DNA of 64,000 nucleotides, taken from Cytophagales bacterium. Lineage in GTDB: Bacteria; Bacteroidota; Bacteroidia; Cytophagales; Spirosomataceae. Positions 19,284-30,770 of the stretch are shown one piece after another; position 1 is the first letter of the stretch, and each line of letters starts with the position of its first letter. Below the pieces are notes generated by a model. That model saw only the letters and a program-made list of their open reading frames with translations, had not been told where the DNA came from and did no database searches. The stretch is from contig JAAFJE010000007.1 in the NCBI GenBank assembly GCA_013298025.1, positions 1 through 64,000 on the forward strand, written 5' to 3'. A program made the translations under genes and the position numbers.

Positions 19284-19384
19284 TTCGGAAAACGCCTTCA
19301 TTTTTATGCAAAGTTGTGAGTTGCCAATTAGTGAGTTAGTGTTTTGGTTTTCAATGATTTACAACATTTCAATCAAAAATAAAT

Positions 19385-20881
19385 TTGCACTATTATTTAA
19401 AATACATCTTCCTATTGATGAAAAACGTATCATTCAAGACTATCATAATACCTATTTTTCTATTGATTTTGATTAGCTGCAAAGAACAATCAAAACCAAT
19501 AAAAATAGAAGACAAGCCCATTGCTACCTACATTGACGGCCACGTAAAAATCGTTGGAGATACTTCTATAACCAATGACTTTATGATTTATTTATGCCGT
19601 TTTAATTTTCCTTTACAAAGATTAGAAAGTGTTCGGTCTTGTAATCTTTTAAGCAGAAAAAACTACTTTTTAGAATTTGAGCAGAGAAACCCAGCACTCT
19701 TAAATATTTTTTATGAGGATATTTTTGTAACCCCCGGTGATACAACTACGATAAATGTTACTTACAATGCCCAAAAAGGGAAAATAGAATCTTTTCAGGC
19801 TAAAGGAAAAAATAGAGGTAATTATTTGTACTACTTTTCACTAAGAGATTTTCCTTTAGAGTTGCCAAGTGCCAAAAGCTTTTCGGATGATTGGGTAGCT
19901 TACAAAAAAGCTGTACAAAACTATAAAGCCAAAAGATTAGAACATTTCAACAATTTTACAAAAGCACACAAAGTAAGTGCTGCCTTTATTGACTATGTAA
20001 AGAATGATATTGAATACCAATATTGGGTTGCTTTATCGGATATTGTTTATGACTCTTCAATGGCAAAAAAAGCCCCTAAAATAGACTTTCTATCTGATTT
20101 TAAGCACGTTGTAATGTCCCCAAACAAAGGCACACTTGCTAATAAGTATTACTGTATGATGCTCAGTAATTATGTAAGACTTGCCATGCTAGAAGTTAAC
20201 GCCACGCCACTTTCTACCAACTATTTTACAAAGGCAAAAGCATTTATTCTCAGCACTTTCAAAGGGGAAACGAAAGATTACTTGTTGTATGATTTAGCTA
20301 CACAATACGCTAAAAAAAGAGGTGAAAATCAGTATTCTCAAGAAGTACTTACTCAATTCAATCAAATAAGAAAGGATATTACATCCAAAGAGTTTTCAGA
20401 AGCTATTTTGAAGTGCGATTTAGATGGACGAGCCTTGTATCGTCTTACCCAAGAAGTAAGAGATGTAAAACTCGGAACGCTTAAAGGTGGTTATATTACG
20501 TTAGATTCTCTCACAAAACGAAAGAGGTTTTTATACCTTGATTTTTGGGCAAGTTGGTGTAAACCTTGTATCAAAGAATTTAAGCATATTGAGGAAACTA
20601 ATCGTTTTTTACGTAGCCAAAATATTGATTATATCTTGATTGATGCCAACGAAGGTGTATATGAAGAATGGAAAGCTGATAATACAAAACTAAAAATTGA
20701 GTCGTATGAATCTTATAATGGATATGACTTAACCGCTTTTGCTGTATTGTCGCAGACCTTTGATGTAACAGCTATTCCAAAATTTATCTTGATTGATGAT
20801 AAAGGGGAAGTAGCTACATTTAATGCTCCTCGCCCAAGTGACCCAAAATTTAAACAGAAAATAATGGATTTGGTGAAATAG
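19385..20881 (+). CDS. TlpA-like thioredoxin-fold lipoprotein
   Basis: Lipobox LILISCKEQ; C-terminal thioredoxin domain with WASWCKPC. Likely start at Met 12 (19418). Confidence 0.88.
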   Translation: MHYYLKYIFLLMKNVSFKTIIIPIFLLILISCKEQSKPIKIEDKPIATYIDGHVKIVGDTSITNDFMIYLCRFNFPLQRLESVRSCNLLSRKNYFLEFEQRNPALLNIFYEDIFVTPGDTTTINVTYNAQKGKIESFQAKGKNRGNYLYYFSLRDFPLELPSAKSFSDDWVAYKKAVQNYKAKRLEHFNNFTKAHKVSAAFIDYVKNDIEYQYWVALSDIVYDSSMAKKAPKIDFLSDFKHVVMSPNKGTLANKYYCMMLSNYVRLAMLEVNATPLSTNYFTKAKAFILSTFKGETKDYLLYDLATQYAKKRGENQYSQEVLTQFNQIRKDITSKEFSEAILKCDLDGRALYRLTQEVRDVKLGTLKGGYITLDSLTKRKRFLYLDFWASWCKPCIKEFKHIEETNRFLRSQNIDYILIDANEGVYEEWKADNTKLKIESYESYNGYDLTAFAVLSQTFDVTAIPKFILIDDKGEVATFNAPRPSDPKFKQKIMDLVK

Positions 20882-20925
20882 TTGAGCTCTTCTTTACATC
20901 CTAGAAAGCGTTAGACTATTTACAT

Positions 20926-21111
20926 TTAATCTAAATCTTCTTTGGCTTGCTTTCTACTTTTCTGAATTTTATCGACAAATTCAAGATTATAAGGCGATTC
21001 GTCGGCAACTTCAAACTTAATTTTAAGTGCTTCAAAAAAAGCTTTAATAACTTCAAATTCATTGGCGTTTGCAGGATGTGCAATAAGTACGTTTTGAGCT
21101 TTCATCATCAT
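20926..21111 (-). CDS. Small DUF2683-like protein (61 aa)
   Basis: NVLIAHPANANEFEVIKAFFEALKIKFEV...SPYN pattern typical of this Bacteroidota family. Confidence 0.55.
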   Translation of the reverse strand: MMMKAQNVLIAHPANANEFEVIKAFFEALKIKFEVADESPYNLEFVDKIQKSRKQAKEDLD

Positions 21112-21304
21112 TAGTCTTTTTAAGGATTTATACTGACTATTACATAATTAGTACAAATATAATAACAATGAAGCAACACTAACATGAGTAAATTATCTAT
21201 TTAACCCAACAGCCTTTTACGATGGTTTTCTAAACGATGATTAGCCAAATAATCACACAAGCTTAACATACTTCATCGCATTTTTTATTGACTCATTTTA
21301 AAAT

Positions 21305-21324
21305 TTATCGTAATATTGCAATAA
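21305..21324. promoter_or_regulatory. Candidate ArsR operator
   Basis: ttatcgtaatattgcaataa, palindromic at 16/20 positions, 14 bp upstream of the arsR-like ATG. Confidence 0.5.
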
Positions 21325-21337
21325 AAAAATTAAGATT

Positions 21338-21673
21338 ATGGGAGCAAGCAAAAGTGCACATTTTACCGAAACACAAAATAATTTAGCCAATATCGCCAAA
21401 GCCTTGGCTCATCCTGCCCGTATTGCCATTTTAGAGCATCTTATCAAGGTAAATGCCTGCGTTTGTGGCGACCTCGTAGATGAACTTCCCTTGGCTCAAC
21501 CGACAGTTTCGCAACATTTGAAAGAACTCAAATTGGCTGGACTCATCAAGGGTGAAATCGAAGGAAATAGCATTTGTTATTGTATAGACGAAACGGTATG
21601 GCTGAAATATCAAACGGTTTTGCAAGGCTTCTTTGGAAGTTATCAAATTCAAAAAACAGGTTGTTGTTCCTAA
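21338..21673 (+). CDS. arsR: ArsR-family metalloregulator
   Basis: Winged HTH ([43 protein letters not shown]). Confidence 0.93.
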   Translation: MGASKSAHFTETQNNLANIAKALAHPARIAILEHLIKVNACVCGDLVDELPLAQPTVSQHLKELKLAGLIKGEIEGNSICYCIDETVWLKYQTVLQGFFGSYQIQKTGCCS

Positions 21674-21729
21674 CCATATTCAAACATATTTTTTTACTTA
21701 AAAACTGATTATCAATCCATTAAACAACC

Positions 21730-22347
21730 ATGATGTTTCCTGTTATTTCAGCAGTTTGCCAAGAACTTAGCCACAATTTCGATAGCATTTCGGCAGAACG
21801 CAAGGCATTACTTGCCAAACTTGCCTCGTACATCCAAGCAAGAGTAAATGCCCAAGAACCTGTGCGTTTGATATACGTTTGTACCCACAATTCGAGAAGA
21901 AGCCATTTCGGACAAGTATGGGCGGCTGTGGCAGCGGCTTATTACCAAATACCGCAAGTAACCACCTTTTCGGGTGGTACAGAGGCTACGGCTTTCAATC
22001 CGAACGCCATCAATGCCTTACAAACCTTGGGCTTTACGATTACAAACGATGGTGCAAGCAACAATCCTACTTATACCGTAGCTTTTGGAGATGACTATTT
22101 TACGACTTGTTTTTCAAAAGTTTACAACCACGCCGTCAATCCAACCGAAGGCTTTGCGGCCATCATGACTTGCTCCGATGCCGAGCAGAATTGTCCATTT
22201 ATTCCAGGCGTTGACTTGCGTATTGGCACGACCTACAACGACCCCAAAGCATTTGACAATACGCCCTTACAAGACCAAAAATACTTGGAAAGAGCCAAGC
22301 AAATCGGCACAGAATGTTTGTATGTTTTTTCCTTAATCAACCGCTAA
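21730..22347 (+). CDS. Arsenate reductase-like, low-molecular-weight protein tyrosine phosphatase fold
   Basis: [18 protein letters not shown] active-site loop; between arsR and ACR3. Confidence 0.88.
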   Translation: MMFPVISAVCQELSHNFDSISAERKALLAKLASYIQARVNAQEPVRLIYVCTHNSRRSHFGQVWAAVAAAYYQIPQVTTFSGGTEATAFNPNAINALQTLGFTITNDGASNNPTYTVAFGDDYFTTCFSKVYNHAVNPTEGFAAIMTCSDAEQNCPFIPGVDLRIGTTYNDPKAFDNTPLQDQKYLERAKQIGTECLYVFSLINR

Positions 22348-22351
22348 ACTT

Positions 22352-23410
22352 ATGGCTACCAATCATTGTGCCCCCGTTGTAGCACGTAAACGCTTGGGCT
22401 TTTTAGACCGATTTCTTACGCTATGGATATTTCTTGCGATGGCTGTAGGCGTTGGCTTGGGGTATTTTGTGCCTCAAACGGCTCAAGCCATCAATCAGTA
22501 TTCGAGTGGTACAACCAATATTCCGTTGGCCATTGGCTTGATATTGATGATGTATCCGCCTTTGGCAAAAGTCAATTATGAAAATTTGGGAAAAGTGTTT
22601 AAGCACACCAAAGTACTGGGTGCATCGCTGGCACTCAATTGGATTATTGGCCCTATTTTTATGTTTGTCTTGGCACTTGTTTTCTTACAAGATTATCCGC
22701 ATTACATGGTCGGACTCATTTTGATAGGTTTGGCTCGCTGCATTGCGATGGTAGTTGTTTGGAACGAACTAGCCGACGGAAACCGTGAATATGCCGCTGG
22801 GCTTATCGCACTCAACAGTGTTTTTCAGGTATTATTGTACAGTGTTTATGCCTACTTGTTTATTACTGTACTTCCGCCCTATTTCGGTTTTCAAAGTATG
22901 CAAGTAAACATCACGATTGGACAAATTGCTGAAAGTGTAGGTATTTATTTGGGTATTCCCTTTGCCGCAGGCGTAATTAGTCGGTATGTGTTAATAAAAA
23001 TCAAAGGCAAACAATGGTTTCAAGAAAGCTATTTACCCTTTGTTTCACCCATCACGCTCATTGCTTTGTTGCTCACCATTGTATTGATGTTCAGCTTGAA
23101 AGGAGCTTTGATTGTTGAAATTCCTTTCGACGTAGTACGCATTGCTATTCCTTTGGTGATATATTTTGCGGTGATGTTTGTATGTAGTTTTTTTATTGGT
23201 AAATACTTCGGAGCAGATTACTCGCAAAGCACTTCTATTGCTTTTACGGCTACTGGCAACAATTTTGAACTAGCCATTGCCGTGGCTATTGGCGTATTTG
23301 GCATCAATAGTGGCGAAGCTTTTGCTGGTGTGATTGGGCCTTTGGTAGAAGTTCCAGCCCTGATTGCCCTTGTAAATCTTGCTTTTTGGTTTAGGAAAAA
23401 ATACTTTTAA
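22352..23410 (+). CDS. acr3: ACR3 family arsenite efflux transporter
   Basis: [61 protein letters not shown]. Confidence 0.95.
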   Translation: MATNHCAPVVARKRLGFLDRFLTLWIFLAMAVGVGLGYFVPQTAQAINQYSSGTTNIPLAIGLILMMYPPLAKVNYENLGKVFKHTKVLGASLALNWIIGPIFMFVLALVFLQDYPHYMVGLILIGLARCIAMVVVWNELADGNREYAAGLIALNSVFQVLLYSVYAYLFITVLPPYFGFQSMQVNITIGQIAESVGIYLGIPFAAGVISRYVLIKIKGKQWFQESYLPFVSPITLIALLLTIVLMFSLKGALIVEIPFDVVRIAIPLVIYFAVMFVCSFFIGKYFGADYSQSTSIAFTATGNNFELAIAVAIGVFGINSGEAFAGVIGPLVEVPALIALVNLAFWFRKKYF

Positions 23411-23426
23411 GCATTCCAGATGTTTG

Positions 23427-23483
23427 ATGGCGGATTTTTGATTTACACACAACACCCAAATGTTGTCATCAAAAACCCGCCAT
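23427..23483. terminator. Hairpin between convergent genes
   Basis: atggcggatttttgat ... atcaaaaacccgccat, one mismatch. Confidence 0.6.
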
Positions 23484-23490
23484 ACTTTTG

Positions 23491-24753
23491 CTATTCTTGC
23501 TTGATGGCCGTCATGGGCTTATACCCCATCGCTTCCATTTCTAGCATTAGTCCAATCAAAGGGCCAACCGTTTTTAAATCGTCGGAGCGAATGGGTTCGT
23601 TGATATAGTAATCGAAAGTCCCCGAACGATAAGGCGTACCACCCAAACCTGCTCCACTGCAAGAGCGGTGAATATGAATCAGCCCTTTGTTGTCGTAAGT
23701 AATGAAGTTTTTCAAAATTCCTTCAAAAGCATTTTGGGCAACCGTCGCAAACTGCTTGGGCAAATAGCCCTTTCTTACGCCTTTCGCCAAGGCATAAGCA
23801 AACATGGTTGAGCCAGAAGCTTCTAAATAATTGCCTTTCCAAGTGGCTTTATCGGTTATTTGGTACCAAACGCCCGCAGTTTTGTCTTGATAATTGGTCA
23901 AAACAGGAGCTATTTTTTGTAAAATTTGTATCAGTTCTGCTCTTTTCGGATGGTTTTTCGGAAAAACCTCTAGCACATCTACCAAGCCCATCACGTACCA
24001 ACCCATTGCCCGGCTCCACACTTCGGGCGACTGCCCCGTGCGGGCATCAGCCCAAGGCTGTCCCTTACTTTCGTCCCAACCATGACAAAGCAAGCCTGTG
24101 TCGGCACGTTTGTTATGTCGATACAAATAAATAAACTGATTAGCTACGTCTGCAAAATAAGCAGGCGTATCGAAGTCGTGGCAATATTCGGCATAATACA
24201 AATTGAGCATATACATACAATCGAGCCACATTTGGTAAGGATATTTGTGTTTATGCCAAAAGCCCCCTTCTTTGGTACGAGGTTGCCACGTGAGTTGACG
24301 GCGGAGCAAATCGGCTGCTTTTTTGTATTTTTCTTCTTTGGTAGCTTTATAAAGCATCAGCAATTGTAAGCCGCCCGTTACTTGGTCGCTGTTATAATCG
24401 TTCAATTCATAAGTTCTGATACTCCCATCGGCATTGATAAACTGGTCGGTCATTTTTTTGGTATAATCGAAATACAAAGGCTTATGGGTTTGTTGCCAAA
24501 GGCGTTCAAAACCTTTGAGTACAACCGCCGCTTCATAATTCCAAACAGCCTTGCGTTTGGCGGGGTCGTTGCCTTCTTTGTCTTGAAGCATGTGTTGCAA
24601 AAACTTTTTTACCACAATCGAATCGGGGTAGGTTTGCATCACGGTATGTGCAAAGGATTCTGCCAATGAAAGAGGGGTTGGCTGGGACGTTTGGGCCATT
24701 AAGCTAGGTACTAACACTAGCAAACTACCGAGTAGGTAAAGGCTTTTTTTCAT
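23491..24753 (-). CDS. Glycoside hydrolase family 88/105 (unsaturated uronyl hydrolase-like)
   Basis: Signal peptide; WHKHKYPYQMWLDCMYM, SRAMGWYVMGLVDVLE, SGSTMFAYALAKGVRKGYL. Confidence 0.88.
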   Translation of the reverse strand: MKKSLYLLGSLLVLVPSLMAQTSQPTPLSLAESFAHTVMQTYPDSIVVKKFLQHMLQDKEGNDPAKRKAVWNYEAAVVLKGFERLWQQTHKPLYFDYTKKMTDQFINADGSIRTYELNDYNSDQVTGGLQLLMLYKATKEEKYKKAADLLRRQLTWQPRTKEGGFWHKHKYPYQMWLDCMYMLNLYYAEYCHDFDTPAYFADVANQFIYLYRHNKRADTGLLCHGWDESKGQPWADARTGQSPEVWSRAMGWYVMGLVDVLEVFPKNHPKRAELIQILQKIAPVLTNYQDKTAGVWYQITDKATWKGNYLEASGSTMFAYALAKGVRKGYLPKQFATVAQNAFEGILKNFITYDNKGLIHIHRSCSGAGLGGTPYRSGTFDYYINEPIRSDDLKTVGPLIGLMLEMEAMGYKPMTAIKQE

Positions 24754-25074
24754 CTGTTGGGTTTAGGTTAAAATGATTGTCAGGTTGGTTTTTGAAAATT
24801 TCACCTTGTTTTGTTATACTATTTCAAACTTGGTTACAATTTCAAAATAACTAACAAAAGTATCACAAAAAAATACCTGTTTATTAATAATTTCCTTGTA
24901 TTTTAGTTTATTAGATACCTAACCTACTGCAAAACAGAACGTTGTAATCAAGGTTTCATTATGTATTAAAATACCGAATGAGTATTGGGCATTATTCATT
25001 CAAAAGGCTTTCTCTCAACTTATTTACTCGAAAATTACCCCTATATCATTGTTGTTGTACCATAAATCTATCGA

Positions 25075-25983
25075 ATGCTCATGCCAGATTTCAGATTACA
25101 AATATTTCATGCTGTAGCTACACATCTTAGCTTCACAAAAGCGGCTACCTTGCTCGACATTACGCAGCCAGCCGTTAGTAAAAACATTGGCGAGCTAGAA
25201 CAAAGCTTTCAAGCAAAATTGTTTGAACGAAAGGGTAATAAAGTAAAACTGACCGCCGCAGGAGAAATTTTATGGGATTATACCCAAAAATTGGTGGTTT
25301 TTTATGAAAATATGTTTTTCGATGTAGCGTTCGCTCCCAAACAAATAGAAGGGCAACTGCGTATCAATTCAACTTGTAGCCTTGGGCAGTACGTATTACC
25401 CGACCTCGTAGCACGTTTCCTGAAAATATTTCCTCTGGTAAGCTTATCTATCCAGCACAAGCCTGACGATTGGCAACTATTACAAAAAAATGTATTCGAT
25501 TTTCATCTGACCCACGAAACGGCCATTCCAAACCAGCTTTCTTCGCTGACTATCCTCGACGACCCTTTGGTATGGGTTGTGTATCGTTGTGAGCCATTTC
25601 GCATGAATTTCACCCTCGAAAGTACCCCCTTACAAGCCCTGCCCATCGCTACGCTCGCTTCGATGAAAGACCTTATTGGTACACTTGTTCCAACGGCTAC
25701 CCGAAGCATCCAATATTTTGAACATGCCGAAACCATCAAACATTTGATTCGCTATATGCCTTGGGTGGCTTTATTGCCCAAACATTGCCTCACAGCACAA
25801 GAACTCAGAGATGATTTTCAAATTATTGAAACCCACGAAGATTGGAACAGAAGATATTGTAAATTGGTTTACAACTCCGACACGCTAGGCGAAATAGGAA
25901 AGGCCTTTTTGAGTTATATTCAAAATTATCATAAGCAATTTTTGGTCTTTTCAGGCATGAGCCTCCACAACGTTGACGTATAA
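25075..25983 (+). CDS. LysR-family transcriptional regulator
   Basis: N-terminal HTH (FHAVATHLSFTKAATLLDITQPAVSKNIGELE) with LysR substrate-binding domain. Confidence 0.93.
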   Translation: MLMPDFRLQIFHAVATHLSFTKAATLLDITQPAVSKNIGELEQSFQAKLFERKGNKVKLTAAGEILWDYTQKLVVFYENMFFDVAFAPKQIEGQLRINSTCSLGQYVLPDLVARFLKIFPLVSLSIQHKPDDWQLLQKNVFDFHLTHETAIPNQLSSLTILDDPLVWVVYRCEPFRMNFTLESTPLQALPIATLASMKDLIGTLVPTATRSIQYFEHAETIKHLIRYMPWVALLPKHCLTAQELRDDFQIIETHEDWNRRYCKLVYNSDTLGEIGKAFLSYIQNYHKQFLVFSGMSLHNVDV

Positions 25984-25984
25984 A

Positions 25985-26018
25985 AAAATAGCGGTAGTCC
26001 GAAGATTACCGCTATTTT
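25985..26018. terminator. Intrinsic hairpin after the LysR gene
   Basis: aaaatagcggta-gtccgaagat-taccgctatttt, 12-bp perfect stem between convergent genes. Confidence 0.8.
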
Positions 26019-26034
26019 GAGATATGGATGCAAG

Positions 26035-26442
26035 CTATTGCATCCCTTCATTACTGGCTACCAACGAGCTGTCTATGGCTTGTCTGTCAACCACTCTTAC
26101 ACGCACATAGCCTACGCCCGAACGCACAATACCTATTTTTTTGGCGGCTGCATAAGATAAATCTAAAGCTATTTTTTTACGATGAGGGCCTCGGTCATTT
26201 ACACGCACAACTGTTTTTTTACCGTTGGCTTTGTTGGTCACTTCAAGGAGTGTTCCGAAAGGTAGGCTACGATGTGCCGCAGTGAGGGCGTTGTTTTTAT
26301 AGCGTTCGCCGCTAGAAGTCCGTTTACCATTGAATTTTTTGGCATAAAACGAAGCTTTTCCCTCAAAAGACTTGTCCTCTTTTGCTATTCCTGTGAGCGT
26401 TGTAACGCAACACAATACGAGCAAGAAAATGGATTTTACCAT
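26035..26442 (-). CDS. RlpA-like septal ring lytic transglycosylase / double-psi barrel protein
   Basis: GKASFYAKKFNGKRTSSGERYKNNALTAAHRSLPFGT, VRVNDRGP. Confidence 0.92.
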   Translation of the reverse strand: MVKSIFLLVLCCVTTLTGIAKEDKSFEGKASFYAKKFNGKRTSSGERYKNNALTAAHRSLPFGTLLEVTNKANGKKTVVRVNDRGPHRKKIALDLSYAAAKKIGIVRSGVGYVRVRVVDRQAIDSSLVASNEGMQ

Positions 26443-26727
26443 GTCGTTTTCTGGATGTTAGGGTACAAAAGTACGCTAAAAGCCTGTAATATACAAATTT
26501 GTGGCACATATTAGCAAAATCAACGATTGTATTTTTGCAATATTTCGCCCTTCAACTACAGTTTTTTTCGTTTAAATCTTATTAGTAAGTAAGAAGCTAT
26601 ATTCCTCATTGTTAGTACTTTTTGGACAAATCGTTCGGTATTCTTTCAAAAGAAAATAAGCCTTAGAAAAATTGTACAAAAAAAATACAAATTTTCTAGG
26701 GCTTATCCTCTCTTTTTTACCTTATTC

Positions 26728-27717
26728 TTAGTATTTTCCTCTGATTGCAGCCTTGATTTCGGTGTCGTACAGGTTGCGTAAAGCTTGGTGCGTTTCGCCA
26801 CTGAGTGCAGGCAATAAAGCGGCAGTCATATTACTTTCTACTTGTGCTACTTTGGTTGCCCCCGGAATAACCGTCGTTACGGCTGGGTGGTCTAAAATCC
26901 AGCGAATAGCCCATTGTGGCAAACGCTCGTCGGGCATCAAGCCTGCGATGCTCGTAGCAAAATCGACTGCTTGCTCAAAAGCAATGCCCGAAAACGTTTC
27001 GCCCACATTGAAGGCATCGCCATTAGCATTGTAATGCCGATGGTCGGTAGCCGCAAAAGTGGTTTGTTTGGTAAAACGCCCACTCAATACCCCACTGGCA
27101 AGTGGCACACGCACAATCAGCGAAACACCTTTGGCTTGTGCTTTGGCAAATACTTCGTCAACCCAATGTTGGCGAAATAAGTTGAAAATAATCTGCAACG
27201 ACGCAATGCCTTCTTGTTCCAAACACAGCAAAGCTTCGTCGATGCTTTCCACACTTACGCCCCAATACCGCAACAATCCTTCGGCTTGCAAAGTACGCAA
27301 ATGCTCGAATACTTCGCCTTTTTGGAGTTCTTCGGTAGGGATACAATGCAATTGTTCTAAGAAAAGTTGTTCTTGCTGTAGGTTTTTGAGCGAATCGGTT
27401 ACGTGTTTTTTCATGGCATCGAACGTAAAATTTTGAGGCCATCCGTTGCCATTGTCGCCCCTTCTGCCGAGTTTGGTTGCCACGAAAAGTTGTTCTGAGC
27501 GTGTTTTGAGGTATTTACCAATGACGGTTTCGCTCATGCCACTGCCATACACATCGGCAGTATCAATAAAATTGCCCCCGAGGTTTACAAACGTATCTAG
27601 TATTGCAAATGCGTCTGCTTCTGTTACATTTCCCCAGTCGGCACTGCCCAATTGCCAAGTACCCAAGCCTACTTCTGCTATTTGTTCTGTTTGAAAGGTT
27701 CTTGTTGTAATTTTCAT
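26728..27717 (-). CDS. Aldo/keto reductase
   Basis: GLGTWQLG, NFIDTADVYG, ATKLGRRG, AIRWILDHPAVTTVIPGA. Confidence 0.93.
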   Translation of the reverse strand: MKITTRTFQTEQIAEVGLGTWQLGSADWGNVTEADAFAILDTFVNLGGNFIDTADVYGSGMSETVIGKYLKTRSEQLFVATKLGRRGDNGNGWPQNFTFDAMKKHVTDSLKNLQQEQLFLEQLHCIPTEELQKGEVFEHLRTLQAEGLLRYWGVSVESIDEALLCLEQEGIASLQIIFNLFRQHWVDEVFAKAQAKGVSLIVRVPLASGVLSGRFTKQTTFAATDHRHYNANGDAFNVGETFSGIAFEQAVDFATSIAGLMPDERLPQWAIRWILDHPAVTTVIPGATKVAQVESNMTAALLPALSGETHQALRNLYDTEIKAAIRGKY

Positions 27718-27875
27718 AGAAAGATGATTAAGTATGCGTTTTGATGCTGTTTTTAGATAAACAAAATCAAATTATCCTTGTTTGATTTATTTTAAAACCT
27801 AAAAATACAAACAAACCTTGAGCCTTGTATCATTGCTTGTATTTCAGATAAAAGCTAACGTTAATCGCTTATGGC

Positions 27876-27935
27876 TGACATTTTTACCGATTCTATAAGC
27901 TGTTTCGCCTAAAAATCAGTCATTTTTACCGATTC
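27876..27935 (+). promoter_or_regulatory. Direct repeat upstream of clpB
   Basis: catttttaccgattc at 27879-27893 and 27921-27935, 42 bp apart. Confidence 0.45.
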
Positions 27936-28020
27936 GTGAGTTTGGCTACAGTTTTGCAACTAAACTTTTTGTAGCAAATATTATAAACGCTATGTTCATC
28001 AATGTCAAGCCGTTATTGCC

Positions 28021-30633
28021 ATGAATTTCAATAAATACACCACCAAGACCCAAGAGGTAATTCAGCAAGCCGCCAGCATTGCCTCGGGCAACGGTCAGCA
28101 AGCCATCGAAACGGGGCATTTGCTGAAAGCCATTTTAGCAGAAGACAGCAACACGTCGGGCTTCTTGTTTAAAAAAATGGGTATCCAAGAAAATGTGCTT
28201 ACCAACAAGCTAGAAGCCATTGTACAGGGCTACCCTAAAGTAGCAGGCGGACAAGCCTATTTGGCTAATGATGCCGCCGCTGCCCTGACCAAAGCCGAAA
28301 ATTTACTCAAAGAATTTAAAGACGACTACGTAAGCGTAGAACTACTTTTATTGGGTATTTTTTTAGGAAAAGATGCGGTAGCAACCTTACTCAAAGATAG
28401 TGGTTTCAAAGAAAATACATACAAAGCAGCCATCAAAGAACTCAGAGGCAACAATACCGTGAAAGACCAAAACGCAGAGGCAACCTACCGTTCGCTTGAA
28501 AGGTATGCCCGAAATCTCAACGAATTAGCCAAAGCTGGCAAAATCGACCCTGTTATTGGGCGTGACGAAGAAATCAGACGGGTACTACAAATCCTTTCTC
28601 GTCGTACCAAAAACAACCCTATGCTCATCGGCGAACCCGGTGTGGGTAAAACCGCCATCGTAGAAGGATTGGCCCAACGCATTGTGCTGGGCGACGTGCC
28701 AGAAAACCTTAAATCGAAGATTATTTATACCCTCGACATGGGTTTGCTCATTGCAGGAGCAAAATACAAAGGCGAGTTTGAAGAACGCCTCAAAGCTGTT
28801 ATCAAAGAAGTAACCGACTCGGAAGGCGACATTGTGTTGTTTATCGACGAAATCCATACCTTGATCGGGGCTGGTGGCGGTGGCGATAGTGCGATGGATG
28901 CCGCCAATTTGTTGAAACCAGCGTTGGCTCGTGGCGAATTGCACGCCATTGGGGCAACTACGCTCAAAGAATACCAAAAATACATCGAAAAAGATAAAGC
29001 CCTAGAACGCCGTTTTCAAGCCGTAACGGTTGACGAACCCGACGTAACCGATGCCATTTCGATTTTGAGGGGTATCAAAGAAAAATATGAAGTACACCAT
29101 GGGGTACGCATCCAAGACGATGCCGTCATTGCCGCCGTGGAGCTTTCTAACCGCTATATTTCCGACCGCTTTTTGCCAGATAAAGCCATTGACTTGATGG
29201 ACGAAGCAGCGGCAAAAATGCGTATGGAAATCGACTCTGTGCCAGAAGAAATTGACGATTTGCAACGTAAAATCATGCAACTCGAAATTGAAAGAGAGGC
29301 GATTAGGCGAGAAAACAACAAGGAAAGAGAAGCCATCATCAGCCGAGAATTGGCAGAATTAGGAGAGAAAAAAGGCGGACTTATGGCGAAATGGCAGGCA
29401 GAAAAAAATGTATTGGATACCATTCGTAAAGAAAAAGAACACATCGAACGCCTCAAACTTGAAGCCGAACAAGCCGAAAGAGCAGGCGACTATGGCAAAG
29501 TTGCCGAAATTCGCTATGGTAAATTGTTGGAAGCCGAAAATCACCTGAAATCTCTCCAGAAAGCAGAAAAAGTCGAAAACCAAACTTCGATGCTACAAGA
29601 GGAGGTTACGGCTGAAAACATTGCCGAAGTGGTAGCCAAATGGACGGGCATCCCCGTATCGAAAATGATGCGAGCCGAACAAGAAAAACTGCTCCACATG
29701 GAAGAAGAACTATCGAAACGAGTAGCCGGACAAGAAGAAGCCATTCAGGCGATTTCAGATGCGGTGCGTCGCTCAAGGGCAGGGATGCAAGACCCACGCC
29801 GCCCAATTGGCTCGTTTATTTTCTTGGGTACAACGGGGGTTGGTAAAACAGAATTAGCCAAATCGTTGGCGGATTACCTTTTCAACGACGAAAATGCGAT
29901 GGTACGCATTGATATGTCGGAATACCAAGAACGCCACGCCGTAAGCCGCTTGATTGGGGCACCTCCGGGCTATGTAGGCTATGATGAAGGCGGACAACTA
30001 ACCGAAGCCGTGCGTCGCAAGCCTTACAGTGTGATTTTGCTCGACGAAATCGAAAAGGCTCATCCCGACGTTTGGAATATTTTGTTGCAGGTACTCGACG
30101 ATGGCCGTTTGACCGACAACAAAGGACGCATAGCCAATTTTAAGAATACCATCATTATTATGACCTCCAACATTGGTAGCCATATTATCCAAGAAAAAAT
30201 GGCAGAAATGGAAGGCTGGAACGACCATTTGGTGTTGGAAAAAGCCAAAGAAGAAGTCCTTGGTTTGCTTCGCCAAGTAGTGCGTCCCGAATTTTTGAAC
30301 CGTGTGGATGAAATCGTGATGTTTGAACCTTTGTCGAAAAACAATTTATACAAAATTGTAGAAATTCAATTCCGACAAATTCAGGCTCGTTTACAAGAAC
30401 AAGGCATTACACTCGAAGCTACGCCCGAAGCCCTCGCCTTGCTGGCCAATGAAGGCTACGACCCAACGATGGGTGCTAGGCCATTGAAACGAGTAATGCA
30501 ACGGAAAATTTTAAACGAATTATCGAAACAAATTTTAGGGCATTATATCACCAAAGATGCCGTGGTTATGATGGAAGTAGATGACAACCATCTGTTAAAA
30601 TTTTCTAATGTTACAGCCGATGTATTGAAATAA
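28021..30633 (+). CDS. clpB: ATP-dependent chaperone ClpB
   Basis: Clp N domain; Walker [16 protein letters not shown] and [15 protein letters not shown]; middle coiled coil. Confidence 0.98.
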   Translation: MNFNKYTTKTQEVIQQAASIASGNGQQAIETGHLLKAILAEDSNTSGFLFKKMGIQENVLTNKLEAIVQGYPKVAGGQAYLANDAAAALTKAENLLKEFKDDYVSVELLLLGIFLGKDAVATLLKDSGFKENTYKAAIKELRGNNTVKDQNAEATYRSLERYARNLNELAKAGKIDPVIGRDEEIRRVLQILSRRTKNNPMLIGEPGVGKTAIVEGLAQRIVLGDVPENLKSKIIYTLDMGLLIAGAKYKGEFEERLKAVIKEVTDSEGDIVLFIDEIHTLIGAGGGGDSAMDAANLLKPALARGELHAIGATTLKEYQKYIEKDKALERRFQAVTVDEPDVTDAISILRGIKEKYEVHHGVRIQDDAVIAAVELSNRYISDRFLPDKAIDLMDEAAAKMRMEIDSVPEEIDDLQRKIMQLEIEREAIRRENNKEREAIISRELAELGEKKGGLMAKWQAEKNVLDTIRKEKEHIERLKLEAEQAERAGDYGKVAEIRYGKLLEAENHLKSLQKAEKVENQTSMLQEEVTAENIAEVVAKWTGIPVSKMMRAEQEKLLHMEEELSKRVAGQEEAIQAISDAVRRSRAGMQDPRRPIGSFIFLGTTGVGKTELAKSLADYLFNDENAMVRIDMSEYQERHAVSRLIGAPPGYVGYDEGGQLTEAVRRKPYSVILLDEIEKAHPDVWNILLQVLDDGRLTDNKGRIANFKNTIIIMTSNIGSHIIQEKMAEMEGWNDHLVLEKAKEEVLGLLRQVVRPEFLNRVDEIVMFEPLSKNNLYKIVEIQFRQIQARLQEQGITLEATPEALALLANEGYDPTMGARPLKRVMQRKILNELSKQILGHYITKDAVVMMEVDDNHLLKFSNVTADVLK

Positions 30634-30664
30634 AGCTAAAGAATTTCTGCCATCACCTGCATTA

Positions 30665-30693
30665 AAAGCCATCTGGTTTCAGATGGCTTTTTT
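30665..30693 (+). terminator. Intrinsic terminator after clpB
   Basis: aaaagccatctg-gttt-cagatggctttttt. Confidence 0.9.
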
Positions 30694-30770
30694 GCTAACC
30701 CAACGATTAAGAGCCAAGTTCTTTTTACTTATAAGTCTAAATTATTACTTTTACACCTCATTTATCTTGT

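Noticed and set aside
24082-24669. Plus-strand ORFs opposite the GH88/105 gene
   Set aside because: Antisense to a well-supported CDS, with no recognisable domain.
28485-30353. Many antisense ORFs within clpB (also within relA/spoT, SusC, aldo/keto reductase and others)
   Set aside because: They lie opposite strongly supported conserved genes and have low-complexity, non-family-like translations.
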